Shown here one piece after another: positions 33,127 through 42,665 of a stretch of 64,000 bases of DNA. The notes beneath the pieces were generated by a model that searched no databases, was not told the origin of the DNA, and worked only from the letters and a program-made list of their open reading frames with translations. The stretch's first letter is position 1. Every line of letters starts with the position of its first letter. This DNA comes from JASHPR01 sp963729365 (GTDB taxonomy: Bacteria > Actinomycetota > Actinomycetes > Streptosporangiales > Streptosporangiaceae), in the NCBI GenBank assembly GCA_963729365.1, contig CAVSNQ010000001.1, positions 186,001 through 250,000 of the forward strand, in the 5' to 3' direction. The position numbers and the translations under genes are program-made.

Positions 33127-33288
33127 CCAGACTCTCCAGGCGCTGCGGGCAGCCCGGCGCTAGCCCCCTGTTCAGCGGCCTGCCGCCCCGAATCAGCCCG
33201 CCAGCAACGCCGCGTAATGATCTTCATCCGCTCCCGGGAAGGACGGCATGATTCACTCCGTGCGCCTGCTACGGACGTCGAGGTCCTC

Positions 33289-34182
33289 ATGACCCGGACG
33301 CGAGTGCCTCCGGTGCTCGTCACCGGGGCGACCGGCCGGGTTGGGCGCGTCGTCGTCGACCTGCTGATAGACGCGGGCGTGCCGGTCCGCGTCCTCACGC
33401 GTCGCTCCGAGGCCGCGGCGGCGACGCTGCCAGCGAACGTCGAAGTCGTCACCGGCGACCTCACCGTGCCCGGATCGCTCGACGCAGGACTGCGAGGTGT
33501 CAGTGCCGTCTTCCTCGTCTGGACCGCCCCGCCGACGACTGCTCCGGCGGTTGTCGAGCGTCTCGCAACCTACGCGCGCCGTGTCGTCTTTCTGTCATCA
33601 CCGCACCAAACCCCGCACCCTTTCTTCCAGCAACCGAATCCGATGGCGGTGCTCCACGCCGATATTGAGCGGCTCATCGCGGCCGCCGGGCTCGAGTCGA
33701 CGATCATCCGGCCGGGGATGTTCGCGTCGAACGCGTTGTTCTGGTGGGCGCCCGCGATTCGCGCCGACCGTGCCGTCCGGTGGCCTTACGGCGCTGCCGA
33801 GACAGCACCCGTCGATGACCGCGACGTGGCTGCCGTCGCGGCGCGGACCCTGTATCAGGACGGACATGCTGGAGGCGACTACGTCCTCACGGGTCCCGAG
33901 TCACTGAGTCAGGCCGAGCAGGTGAGCATCATCGGTGATGTCTTGGGGCGCCGGATCAAATTTGAGGAGCTGTCGCCGGACGAGTTCCGAAGCGAGACGG
34001 AGGGAAGCTGGCCGCGCCCGGTCGTGGACATGCTGCTCGCCGCGTGGGGCGCGACGATGGGAAGGCCGGCGTTCATCACCTCTACGGTGTCCGTCATCCT
34101 CGGATCGGCGCCGCGATCGTTTCGCCAGTGGGCCGCCGATCACGCCACCGCGTTTACGGAAGGTCCAACCCCATCGAGTTGA
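33289..34182 (+). CDS. NmrA-like NAD(P)-binding SDR protein
   Basis: A 297-aa atypical SDR from ATG 33289. VLVTGATGRVGRVVVDLL is the dinucleotide motif, followed by VRVLTRRSE, and GDLTVPGSLDAGLRGVSAVF. There is no YxxxK pair, as in NmrA/HSCARG-type redox sensors and azoreductase-like relatives. The middle contains HADIERLIAAAGLESTIIRP, the usual extended-SDR substrate segment. It stands alone, convergent with the VOC gene downstream. Confidence 0.85.
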   Translation: MTRTRVPPVLVTGATGRVGRVVVDLLIDAGVPVRVLTRRSEAAAATLPANVEVVTGDLTVPGSLDAGLRGVSAVFLVWTAPPTTAPAVVERLATYARRVVFLSSPHQTPHPFFQQPNPMAVLHADIERLIAAAGLESTIIRPGMFASNALFWWAPAIRADRAVRWPYGAAETAPVDDRDVAAVAARTLYQDGHAGGDYVLTGPESLSQAEQVSIIGDVLGRRIKFEELSPDEFRSETEGSWPRPVVDMLLAAWGATMGRPAFITSTVSVILGSAPRSFRQWAADHATAFTEGPTPSS

Positions 34183-34190
34183 CGCGCGGC

Positions 34191-34601
34191 TTAGCGCAGC
34201 TCCTGGATGCGGATCAGGTTGCCCGCGGGATCGCGGAAGGCGCAGTCGCGCATGCCGTACGGCTGCTCGGTTGGCTCCTGGACGACCTCGGCGCCGCTGG
34301 CCTGCAGCTGCTCGAAGGTGCCGTCGAGGTCGCTGGCGGCCAGCAGGATCCAGCCGTAGGTGCCCTTGGCCATCATCTCGGCGATGGTGCGGCGCTCGTC
34401 GTCGGTGGTGCCGGGGCCGGTGGCCGGGGGCGCCAGGAGGATGGACGTGCCGGGCTGGCCGGGCGGGCCGACGGTGATCCAGCGCATCTTGCCTTGTCCG
34501 ACGTCGGTGCGGACCTCGAAGCCGAGGGTGTCGCGGTAGAAGGCCAGGGAGGCGTCCGGGTCGTCGTGCGGCAGGAAGCTCGCGTGAATGGTGATGTCCA
34601 T
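34191..34601 (-). CDS. VOC family protein
   Basis: A 136-aa single-module vicinal-oxygen-chelate protein starting at ATG 34601 (DITIHASFLPHDDPDASLAF). Paired beta-alpha-beta units and the closing DCAFRDPAGNLIRIQEL are typical. Metal ligand positions include His 7 and the Glu near the end. Five bases separate it from the AraC-type regulator upstream, so they form an operon. PhnB-like or glyoxalase-like; no substrate evident. Confidence 0.85.
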   Translation of the reverse strand: MDITIHASFLPHDDPDASLAFYRDTLGFEVRTDVGQGKMRWITVGPPGQPGTSILLAPPATGPGTTDDERRTIAEMMAKGTYGWILLAASDLDGTFEQLQASGAEVVQEPTEQPYGMRDCAFRDPAGNLIRIQELR

Positions 34602-34606
34602 GACGG

Positions 34607-35056
<450 letters not shown>

Positions 35057-35135
35057 ACGCGAGATCGTACGTCACGCCTGGTTGCGGGTGAGCAGCCGGG
35101 CCGGGAGCCATTCACGACCCAGGCCCCGCCGTCTG

Positions 35136-36461
35136 CTACGGCGTCGGGCTGGAACCGCGCGGCGGCGCTGGCTCGCCTCCCCTGGCCGTACCAGCGTTAG
35201 GCGCAGGCGGTGCGGGCTGTGCAACTTGCTGCGAGCCTGTAGGCGGGCGTCCCAGCAGCGCCCAACCCGAGAGCGAAACGCCCAGCGCGACGAGGATGGC
35301 GAACCCGAGCACTGTGTCGGGTGCAGTTGCCCCTTGGTTCAGCGCGACTCCGGCTCCGATCACAGGGACCGAGAGTCCTACGAAGACCGCGATAACCAGA
35401 GCCGACGTCATCGCGACGCGGTTTTCGGGCGCGGTTGCTTCGAGCACCAGCCCGGTGGTGCCCTTGTAAACCGCACCTGCACCCGCACCGATCAGCACAC
35501 CCCCGATCAGAAACAGCGCGAGGCTTGGTGTCGAAAGACGGACGGCGACAACGAGCAGCACGAGGCCTACGACCATGGAGACCATGCCGAGTGCGAGCGC
35601 CCGCGACGCTCGCAGCCTGGTCGTTGTCAACTGGGACACCACTCCTGCCGAAAACACCAGGAACAGTGTTGCGCCGGACAGTGCATGCGACGGATGGTGC
35701 AGCGTGGTGGCCAGGAAGAGTCCGGACAGCCCGGCGAACAGGCCCGTGGCGGAAAAGGCCGCAATGGTCGCGGCTGCTGCTGGAACGGGAAGCCTGACCG
35801 AACGCCGCGGACCAGTCGGCCGGCTCTCCATTGCTGCTCGCGGAGCTGGCGCGCCCGTCTCGGGTGCGGCCGCCACGCCAATCAGAGCGACCGCCCCTAG
35901 CGCGACGAAGAGGAGGTAGGACAAGGTCAGCGGTTGCGCCGCCCACTGCGCGAGAATGCCGGCCACGAATGGGCCGATTCCAAGTGCGCCGACGTTCACT
36001 GAGGTGCCGATGGTCTGGGCCCGGACCGCGGACGCGTTCGGATCGGCGCGGAGACGCAACTCTATGAGGTACGGGATGGCAACGCCCGCGGCCAGCCCGA
36101 TCGCCACCCCGGTGAGCAGGCGCCCGATCAGCAGTCCGGGCAGATCCTTCCAGGCTGCGAGCAACCCCGCTGCGGCCATCATCGTCGCCACGCCACCGAG
36201 CATCGCGCCCCGGCGCCCGGCGCGCGCGACGATGAAGCGCTCCCCCAGCAGCGTGATGATCGTGCCGGCCGCGAAGATCGCATAGACCATGGTGATGACG
36301 AGGGCCGAGAGGTGATCTCGCGTTCGGTAGAGGCCGTAGAGCGGGCTCGGGAGCGTCGCGAACGCCATCACGATCAGAAAGGCGAACGCCACGGCCCAGA
36401 AGCCGGAGCCGGGTCGGCGTCGCTGAACTGCAGGCACCGCGTTCGTGTCAACGTTGGGCAT
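35136..36461 (-). CDS. MFS transporter
   Basis: A 441-aa protein with 12 predicted membrane helices. ATG 36461 follows ggaggttcg, a good ribosome site; upstream in-frame residues look non-native. Features are FATLPSPLYGLYRTRDHLS, motif-A-like ERFIVARAGRRGAMLGG and GRLLTGVAIGLAAGVAIPYL. The tail from about residue 405 is Pro/Ala-rich and probably cytoplasmic. It resembles sugar- or drug-exporting MFS proteins of the YfcJ/AraJ type; the substrate is unknown. Confidence 0.88.
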   Translation of the reverse strand: MPNVDTNAVPAVQRRRPGSGFWAVAFAFLIVMAFATLPSPLYGLYRTRDHLSALVITMVYAIFAAGTIITLLGERFIVARAGRRGAMLGGVATMMAAAGLLAAWKDLPGLLIGRLLTGVAIGLAAGVAIPYLIELRLRADPNASAVRAQTIGTSVNVGALGIGPFVAGILAQWAAQPLTLSYLLFVALGAVALIGVAAAPETGAPAPRAAMESRPTGPRRSVRLPVPAAAATIAAFSATGLFAGLSGLFLATTLHHPSHALSGATLFLVFSAGVVSQLTTTRLRASRALALGMVSMVVGLVLLVVAVRLSTPSLALFLIGGVLIGAGAGAVYKGTTGLVLEATAPENRVAMTSALVIAVFVGLSVPVIGAGVALNQGATAPDTVLGFAILVALGVSLSGWALLGRPPTGSQQVAQPAPPAPNAGTARGGEPAPPRGSSPTP

Positions 36462-36728
36462 CGAACCTCCGTCCCTTCCGGCCACAGACGTCACTAGACC
36501 CTCATGCCGCCATCGACCACGCCGAGGTGCCGTTGATCCGGATCGTGTACCGGCGAGTCCTGCGTCCATGCGGCCATGGTGGGCGGCGGGCAGGTGACCC
36601 GGCATCGCCGGAATCGAGTGATGGCAGGGCTAAATGGGCGGCAGGCGGATGCTGACTGCGTGGTGATGACGTGCGTGCGGGCCCGGATGAGCTTTCTGCT
36701 GCGGCAGGGCTGGCCGCCCGGTGAGGGG

Positions 36729-38640
36729 CTAGCTGGTCAGGCCGGCCGAAAGTAGCCGCATCTCTCGCGCGCGCTGTACTGCCGAGAAACGATCCTGAGC
36801 CTGGAGCTTCGCGTAGATGTTGCGGATATGGGTGTTGACGGTGTTCACCGAGACGGATAGCTCGCTGGCGATCTCCGGCCGGGAGAGGTTCGTCGGCAGG
36901 TACCGCAGCACCCGCAGTTCACTCGGACTGAGTTGGTCGATCCCGGCCAGTGAAGACTCATTGCTGCCCGGTGATACGGATGATCCGCGCATGACGTCGA
37001 GGATGTCGGTCAGCAGGGCGGCATGCGCCGTCTCATGCCGCGGCATGGCCTCGAGCAGCTCCAGTGAGCCCGTGATCGCGAACGGCAGGATGAGCCGGTC
37101 CGCCTCCGCTAGGGCCAGTGCGCGCTCGGCGGCCGCGGTAGCAGCGCGCTGGTCGCCAAGTTCGCGGTGCGCGAGCGCGGCCAGGAGACTTGACTCGACG
37201 ACGGTCACGTAGCCGATGACAGGAGCTGTCCCGGTGAGGACGTCCTGGACCGCGACGAGAGTGGCGGCTCGGCCAGGCAGGCCACTTCGAGGTACGGACG
37301 TCCGATCTTCCGCGCAAGATCGGCGCCCTCTTGCAGGTGCCGCTGGCTGTCCTGGTTGGCCAGCGACCATGCTTCGACGGTTCCGAGATTCATGAGCGCC
37401 ACCGCGCGCAGGTCGCTGTCGAGCGCGATGTCCTCGTCGGACTGGCCGCTGACCGGCGAGGCAAGGAACCTAACCTGCTCGACTACCTCCGCGAGGTGGC
37501 CACGTTTCCGCGCCAGCGACAGTTTCAGCGCCGCGGTCGCCACATCGAGGCGGTGCTGACGGTCTACCGGGGTGGCAGCGATCGAGGCTTCGGCCAGTGT
37601 CAGGTGGGCGGCCGCCTCGTCCAGGCGTCCCCGGGTAAGTTCGCTGGTTGCGCGCACGAGAGGGATATCCGGCCCCTCGGTAACGGCACCTGGCGGGAAC
37701 GCGCGCAACAGCGACTCGATGGTCTGCGCTTGCCCGTCCAGCGTCAGGCTGAACGAATGGTCTGCGAGCAGCCGCGCCGCGTCGGACCAGTCACCGGCGG
37801 CCTGAGCATGCAGGATGGCGTCAACGATCTCGCCGTGCTCGATCAACCACCTCGCGGCGAGCCGGTGCAGGGCCGGCAGTTCTCCGGGCAGCCTGCGGCG
37901 CAGCTCAAGGCGGAGCAGGTCAGCGAAGAGGTGGTGATACCGGAACCACGTCCGGGCCGGATCGAGCGACACGACGAACGCGTTGGCGTCTTCGAGGTCA
38001 AGCAGGATCCACTCAGAGCCGGGGTGACCAGTCAGCAGATCAGCCAGCTCGCCGTTGATCCGGTCGAGCAAGGAAGTACGCAGGAGCAACTGCTGGACCT
38101 CGGCTGGCTGGCATTCCAGCATTTCGGCGAGCAGATACTCGGCCACGATCCGGTTGCTGCCGGAGAACTCCGCGACGAATCGTTCCGGGTCAGGGCTGCT
38201 GGCCAGCGAGATCGCCGCCAGTCGCAGGCCGGCAGCCCAGCCTTCCGCGCGTTGGTGCAGTTTGGCGACCCCGGCCTCCGACAGCGCGATGCCCGAGGCC
38301 TCTAGGAACTCGCGGGTCTCCCGCTCAGTAAAACGCAGGTCTGCCGCGCGGATGTCCGCCAGCTCGCCGGCGAGACGGAGCTTGTGCAGCCGGAGGGGCA
38401 GATCACGCCGCGTTGCGAGGATCGCATGCACATGCTCGGGGAGCTTTTCCAGCAGCCGGGTCAGCTGCATGAGCGCTTCCGGCGAGGTCAGCTCGTGCAG
38501 ATCATCGATGACCAGGAAGGTGCGATCCTCTCGGCATCTAGTCAGGCTACGTGCTAGGGCAATGCCTTGCTGGTCACCGTCTGGGGAGCACTGCGTCCGC
38601 GTCACCAGATCCTGGCGATGCGCACTCACCTGCCTGGGCC
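36729..38640 (-). pseudogene. Decayed LAL-type LuxR regulator
   Basis: Two frames carry parts of one large regulator. The upstream part (from about 38640 down to 37260) starts inside the ATPase domain (TFLVIDDLHELTSPEALMQL, the Walker B region) and runs into the TPR-like repeats, ending at GRPYLEVACLA. The downstream part (37290-36729) resumes out of frame at LLAALAHRELGDQRAATAAA and ends with a complete LuxR helix-turn-helix (LSRPEIASELSVSVNTVNTH). Walker A and a stretch of TPR region are missing and there is a frame change near 37270, so the gene is dead. Confidence 0.75.
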
Positions 38641-38677
38641 GGACCGTCGCCGTATGGACCCTGCATCGGCCAGGTAC

Positions 38678-38902
38678 ATGATCAGGATCAAGGGTCATCT
38701 CGGTGCCACATTGCTTTCCGCCTTTCCGGCGATGGCATGGCGGCGGCACGGCTCAGAGACGGTCTTGACCGGCATGCTGGACCGGCCGGGACTCCATGGC
38801 GTCCTGGCCGAGATCGAGGCGCTTGGCCTTGACCTGCTCGAGGTCCGCCAGCTCACCCCCGAGGCGAGATCGCCGGAAAGCGGTGCTGCCTGCTCACCGT
38901 GA
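38678..38902 (+). CDS. Conserved short hypothetical protein (74 aa)
   Basis: From ATG 38678 the frame encodes 74 residues starting MIRIKGHLGATLLSAFPAMA and ending with GLHGVLAEIEALGLDLLEVR. This is the pattern of a widespread short actinobacterial protein (strand, then VLTG..D...LHG.L..I..LGL.LLSV) with no known function. It lies opposite and upstream of the decayed LAL gene. Longer in-frame starts exist but are not conserved in type. Confidence 0.6.
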   Translation: MIRIKGHLGATLLSAFPAMAWRRHGSETVLTGMLDRPGLHGVLAEIEALGLDLLEVRQLTPEARSPESGAACSP

Positions 38903-39069
38903 AGATCCCTAACCTCGGAGCCCGATCACATCACCGAACCCAGAAAGTGATGGCCACTATGAGCGGTGTACCCATCCGCAACCGCCACCCCGCCGGATAA
39001 CCAGCCATCCCGCCAACAGCCCGAGGGCTCAGCGGCACCCGCCGCTGGCTGGCCGTCCGTTGCCCAGCT

Positions 39070-39528
39070 CTAGGCCTGCGGATCCTTAGTTTTTGCCCCT
39101 ACAGTGCGCCGGGCCTGCCGTATAGCTTTGCGCTCAAGGCGCCTAGCTTTGCGTTCAAGGCGCCGGGCCTGCCGTTGAGCTTTGCGCTCAAGGCGCCTAG
39201 CTTTGCGTTCAAGGCGCCGGGCCTGCTGTTGAGCTTTGCGCTCAAGGAGCTGGACCTGCCGTTTATTCCAGGCAGCCAGGCGCTCGAAGGCGCTAGCCCG
39301 GTTCTCCTGACCCAGCCCTCGCAGCGCCCCCAGTACGATGGCGCCGACGATCACCCGCTCATGGAAGCGGCGGCTTCGCAGCACATGACCCACCACGCCC
39401 AGCCCGACCAGCCCCAGCGCCGCCTTACCGGCAAAGCCCGAGTTCCCCGGCTGCGCCGCCGACCTGCTGCTGCCCGCCGCGATGTTGGCCAGCAGCGGCC
39501 TCCCGGCACCTTGTCCTGATCTCGTCAT
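39070..39528 (-). CDS. Basic 18-residue-repeat protein
   Basis: A 152-aa protein from ATG 39528. The N-terminal half has a short hydrophobic region (KAALGLVGLGVVGHVL and VIVGAIVLGALRGLG). The C-terminal half consists of 18-residue units of the form LERKA..QARRLERKARR, repeated about 2.6 times and encoded by 54-bp DNA repeats. It should form a long, strongly positive helix that could bind nucleic acid or anionic membrane. No family recognised. Confidence 0.6.
   Translation of the reverse strand: MTRSGQGAGRPLLANIAAGSSRSAAQPGNSGFAGKAALGLVGLGVVGHVLRSRRFHERVIVGAIVLGALRGLGQENRASAFERLAAWNKRQVQLLERKAQQQARRLERKARRLERKAQRQARRLERKARRLERKAIRQARRTVGAKTKDPQA
39105..39245. repeat. 54-bp coding tandem repeat (about 2.6 units)
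   Basis: Units built from GCTTTGCGCTCAAGGCGCC and the near-identical GCTTTGCGTTCAAGGCGCC alternate; the full period is 54 bp and keeps the reading frame of the minus-strand repeat protein. High unit identity suggests recent expansion, and copy number could vary between strains. Confidence 0.75.
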
Positions 39529-39864
39529 GTCGCCTCCCAGCCCTGAAGCGCCTGCGCACACTGCCACCGTGCCGCGCGATGAGGCTTCCTGGCTTCACCC
39601 CCGAGGGGGTGACCTAGTTCCTGGGCGGACGAGGTTCACTCCTGCCTCCCGGGTGCATCGGCTCATAGCGTTCCCGTGGGCGCCGTGGTCGGCGGGTACA
39701 TGATCGCCGGGTCGCTAAGCCGTCGACGCGGCCCGCAGGCCGTCCACCAACGCCGGGCCTTGGACCAGCGCGCCGTCCCAGCCAACCCCGACGACCGCGT
39801 AGATCCAGCCCATAAATAAGGCCAACAGGGGCATCCTGCGGCAATGCTCTCGCGACAGGGCGCC
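39529..39864. other. Intergenic stretch holding one tiny ORF
   Basis: Apart from a possible 39-aa peptide gene at 39715-39834 on the minus strand, I see nothing coding in this stretch between the repeat protein and the response regulator. Confidence 0.45.
39715..39834 (-). CDS. Possible 39-aa hydrophobic peptide
   Basis: From ATG 39834 to TAG 39715 the frame gives a short peptide with one hydrophobic helix (MPLLALFMGWIYAVVGVGW) followed by DGALVQGPALVDGLRA. The composition is coherent and it sits just downstream of the response regulator on the same strand, but no clear ribosome site is seen, so this is tentative. Confidence 0.35.
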   Translation of the reverse strand: MPLLALFMGWIYAVVGVGWDGALVQGPALVDGLRAASTA

Positions 39865-40515
39865 TTAGGTGTCGACCAGGCCCGCCTGGTAAGCGGTGAT
39901 GACGAGCTGGACCCGGTCCCTGGCGCCCAGCTTGGCCAGCAGCCGGGCCACGTGCGTCTTGGCGGTGCCCCCGGTGATGAACAGGGCGGCGGCAATCTCG
40001 GCGTTGGACATGCCCAGGCCCACCAGCCGCAGCACCTCGCGTTCCCGGTCGGTGATCCCGGTGAGCTCCCTAGGCTTGCGGTCCGCACGGGGCTGGCTGG
40101 CGAACTGCGCGATCAGGCGGCGGGCGACGCCTGGGGCGATCATGGCGTCGCCGGCCGCGACCACGCGGATCGCGGTCAGGATGTCCTCCAGCCCCATGTC
40201 CTTGACCAGGAACCCGCTCGCCCCGGCCCGCAGCGCGCCGTAGACGTAGTCGTCGTCGTCGAACGTGGTGAGCACGAGCACGCGGGCGCGCGCATCGCCG
40301 GCGGTGATCAGCTGGGTTGCCTCGATGCCGTCCATGCCTGGCATGCGGATGTCCATGACGACCACGTCGGGGCCGGTGTCCCTGGCGAGCTGCACGGCCT
40401 CGGCTCCGGTTCCGGCCTCGGCGGCCACGTCGATGTCGGGTGCCTGGTCGATCATCCTGCGCAGGCCCGCGCGCACCAGTGGCTGGTCGTCGGCCAGGAT
40501 GACGCGGATGGTCAT
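39865..40515 (-). CDS. NarL/LuxR-type response regulator
   Basis: A 216-aa two-component regulator. The receiver domain has the acidic pair in VILADDQPL, the phosphorylated Asp in VVVMDIRMPGMDG, Thr in VLVLTTFDDD and Lys in GFLVKDM. The C-terminal LuxR helix-turn-helix is LTGITDREREVLRLVGLGMS with NAEIAAALFITGGTAKTH. ATG 40515 overlaps the stop of the upstream sensor kinase gene by four bases, so the pair is co-translated. The divergent ABC exporter is its likely target. Confidence 0.93.
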   Translation of the reverse strand: MTIRVILADDQPLVRAGLRRMIDQAPDIDVAAEAGTGAEAVQLARDTGPDVVVMDIRMPGMDGIEATQLITAGDARARVLVLTTFDDDDYVYGALRAGASGFLVKDMGLEDILTAIRVVAAGDAMIAPGVARRLIAQFASQPRADRKPRELTGITDREREVLRLVGLGMSNAEIAAALFITGGTAKTHVARLLAKLGARDRVQLVITAYQAGLVDT

Positions 40516-41609
40516 CGGGCTGGCGCGGGCACCGGCAGCCGGGCGGCGACGCGGAAGCCGCCGCCGGGACGCGGCCCGGCCGACAAGTCGCCGCCGAGCA
40601 GCGCGGCGCGCTCGCGCATGCCGGTGATCCCGTAGCCGGTCCCGGCTGCGCTGCCGCCGCGGCCGCTGTCGGTGATCTCGATCGATAGCTGCCCGTCCTG
40701 GTGGCTGATCGACACCCGGCACTGGTCGGTGCGGGCGTGGCGGACCACGTTGGTGACGGCCTCCTGGATGATGCGGAACGCCGACAGGTCGATGTCGGCC
40801 GGGAGCGGTTCCCGGCCGCCGCGCCAGTCCACGTCAACCTCGACCCGCACGCCCGCGTCCACGGCCGTGGCGGCCAGCCGGTCGATGTCGGCCAGGCCGG
40901 GCGTCGGACCCAGCGGTGCCAGCCAGGACCCGGGCTCTGGCTCGGCATGGCGCAGCCCGGTCACCACCCGCCGCAGCCCGGACAGTGTCTCCCTGCTGGT
41001 GGTCTCGATGGTGGCCAGGGCGTCGCGGGCCTCGCCGGGACGGGCGTCGAAGACGCTGCGGCCCGAGCCTGCCTGGATCGCGATGATGCCGATGCTGTGC
41101 GCCACCATGTCGTGCAGTTCGCGGGCGATCCGCAGCCGCTCCGCCATCGTGGCCTGCGCGGCCGCCTGGGCCCGCACCAGCTCGGCCCGGGCCTGTGCCT
41201 GCCGGATTGAATGTCCGATAAGCCAGGCAATGATCGTGAAAAGGGGTACGGCGATCGTGACAAGGTGTATCGCCGACGTTCCCACGCCGCCGCCACGGAG
41301 CGGACCCAGAGAGGGCACTGTCAGAAGCGGAATCAGCAGGCCGGCGGCGGCCATAGCGGCACCAGTCACCGAGACCCTGCGGGTGCGTGTCGCCGCTATG
41401 TAGCAGATCTCAAGGCCCACTACGCAGGCGAGCACGACCAGCGTGTACGACGGCGTCGGCTGCAGCACCATGCTGGCCACCGATCCGCCAAGCAGCACGG
41501 CCAGCGCCGCGAGCGGCCAGCGGCGCAGCAGCAAGGCGGAAGCCAGCAGGGCGCAGCCAAATACCGGGAATCCCCACATGCTCATGGACGCCTCCAGCCT
41601 GCTGGTCAT
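40512..41609 (-). CDS. Sensor histidine kinase (HisKA_3 type)
   Basis: A 365-aa membrane kinase from ATG 41609 (GTG 41615 possible). Four to five hydrophobic helices occupy residues 10-125 without a large outside loop. The phosphoacceptor helix is ERLRIARELHDMVAHSIGII, the N box is FRIIQEAVTNVVRHA and the G box GTGYGITGMRERAALLGG. Kinases with this short membrane sensor often report on the ABC exporter encoded beside them or on membrane stress. It is divergent from such an exporter. Confidence 0.93.
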   Translation of the reverse strand: MTSRLEASMSMWGFPVFGCALLASALLLRRWPLAALAVLLGGSVASMVLQPTPSYTLVVLACVVGLEICYIAATRTRRVSVTGAAMAAAGLLIPLLTVPSLGPLRGGGVGTSAIHLVTIAVPLFTIIAWLIGHSIRQAQARAELVRAQAAAQATMAERLRIARELHDMVAHSIGIIAIQAGSGRSVFDARPGEARDALATIETTSRETLSGLRRVVTGLRHAEPEPGSWLAPLGPTPGLADIDRLAATAVDAGVRVEVDVDWRGGREPLPADIDLSAFRIIQEAVTNVVRHARTDQCRVSISHQDGQLSIEITDSGRGGSAAGTGYGITGMRERAALLGGDLSAGPRPGGGFRVAARLPVPAPAR

Positions 41610-41632
41610 GCTCACGGCGATCGTAACCGCCC

Positions 41633-41710
41633 CGCGGTGCCGGGTCGTCTGCCCGCGGGCATAAGCCCCCGGGCTAATGCGGCACCGCGCAGATGGGCCT
41701 GCGGGCAGAC
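41633..41710. promoter_or_regulatory. Two interleaved inverted repeats in the divergent promoter
   Basis: CGCGGTGCCG (41633-41642) pairs with CGGCACCGCG (41680-41689), and GTCTGCCCGC (41647-41656) pairs with GCGGGCAGAC (41701-41710). Both are perfect 10-bp arms, and they interleave between the sensor kinase and ABC ATPase genes. They could be operator half-sites for the response regulator or alternative RNA structures. Confidence 0.5.
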
Positions 41711-41744
41711 GCGGCGCGGCCCCAGACTGCGGCATCTTGTCGCC

Positions 41745-42665
41745 ATGAACGCGAGTATCGAGATCGACGGACTGCGCAAGCGGTTCGGCGCGGTACAGGC
41801 GCTGGACGGGATGACGTTCACGGTCGGTCCCGGCCAGGTGACCGGCTTCGTCGGGCCGAACGGCGCCGGCAAGTCGACCACCATGCGTGTCGTCGTCGGC
41901 CTGGACGCCCCCGACGCGGGCACCGCCACCATCGGCGGCCGCCCGTACCATGCGCTGAAGAACCCGCTGCGCCATGTCGGCACGCTGCTGGACGCCGGCG
42001 CCCTGCAGCCCAGCCGCCGAGCGCGCAACCACCTGCTGTGGCTCGCCCACTCCCAGGGCCTGACGGCCGGCCGGGTCGATGAGGTGATCACGCAGGCCGG
42101 GCTCCAGGCCGCCGCCCGTCGCAGGGCCGGCGGGTACTCCCTCGGCATGCGGCAGCGGCTCGGCATCGCCGCCGCGCTGCTCGGTGACCCCGCGGTGCTG
42201 ATCTTCGACGAGCCGTTCAACGGCATGGACCCCGAGGGCATCGTCTGGATGAAGGGCTTCCTGCGAGAGCTCGCGGCGCAGGGCCGCGCGGTGCTGGTGT
42301 CCAGCCACCTGATGAGCGAACTGCAGGACACCGCCAGCCACCTGGTCATCGTCGGCCGCGGCCAGGTGATCGCCGACACCTCCGTCACTGATCTCATCGC
42401 GGCCGCCTCCAGCAACCGCATCACGCTGACCACCACCGCGCCGGCCGACGCGATGACCGTGCTCACCGGTGCCGGGGCCGAGGTCAGTGCCACCGGCTCC
42501 GGCGTGCTCACCGTTTCCAGCCTCTCTCCAGAACGAGTGGTGGCTGCTCTCACCAGCCACGCCATCCCCTTCAGCGAGGTCACCACCCACCGGGCCACCC
42601 TGGAACAGGCCTACATGGAACTCACCAGCCACAGCGTCGAGTACCGGGCGCAGGCGACGTCATGA
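41745..42665 (+). CDS. ABC transporter ATP-binding protein
   Basis: A 306-aa ATPase. Walker A GPNGAGKST is near residues 38-46, the signature is YSLGMRQRLGIAAALL, Walker B is VLIFDEPFNGMDPEG and the H-loop SSHLMSEL. These variants and the C-terminal extension place it with the BcrA/DrrA-like drug or peptide exporters. Its last codons overlap the permease gene. It begins an operon of one ATPase and two permeases, divergent from a two-component system. Confidence 0.93.
   Translation: MNASIEIDGLRKRFGAVQALDGMTFTVGPGQVTGFVGPNGAGKSTTMRVVVGLDAPDAGTATIGGRPYHALKNPLRHVGTLLDAGALQPSRRARNHLLWLAHSQGLTAGRVDEVITQAGLQAAARRRAGGYSLGMRQRLGIAAALLGDPAVLIFDEPFNGMDPEGIVWMKGFLRELAAQGRAVLVSSHLMSELQDTASHLVIVGRGQVIADTSVTDLIAAASSNRITLTTTAPADAMTVLTGAGAEVSATGSGVLTVSSLSPERVVAALTSHAIPFSEVTTHRATLEQAYMELTSHSVEYRAQATS

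Noticed and set aside
39105..39245. Non-coding satellite or CRISPR-like repeats
   Set aside because: The 54-bp period preserves a coding frame for a regular basic helix, so a coding repeat explains it better.
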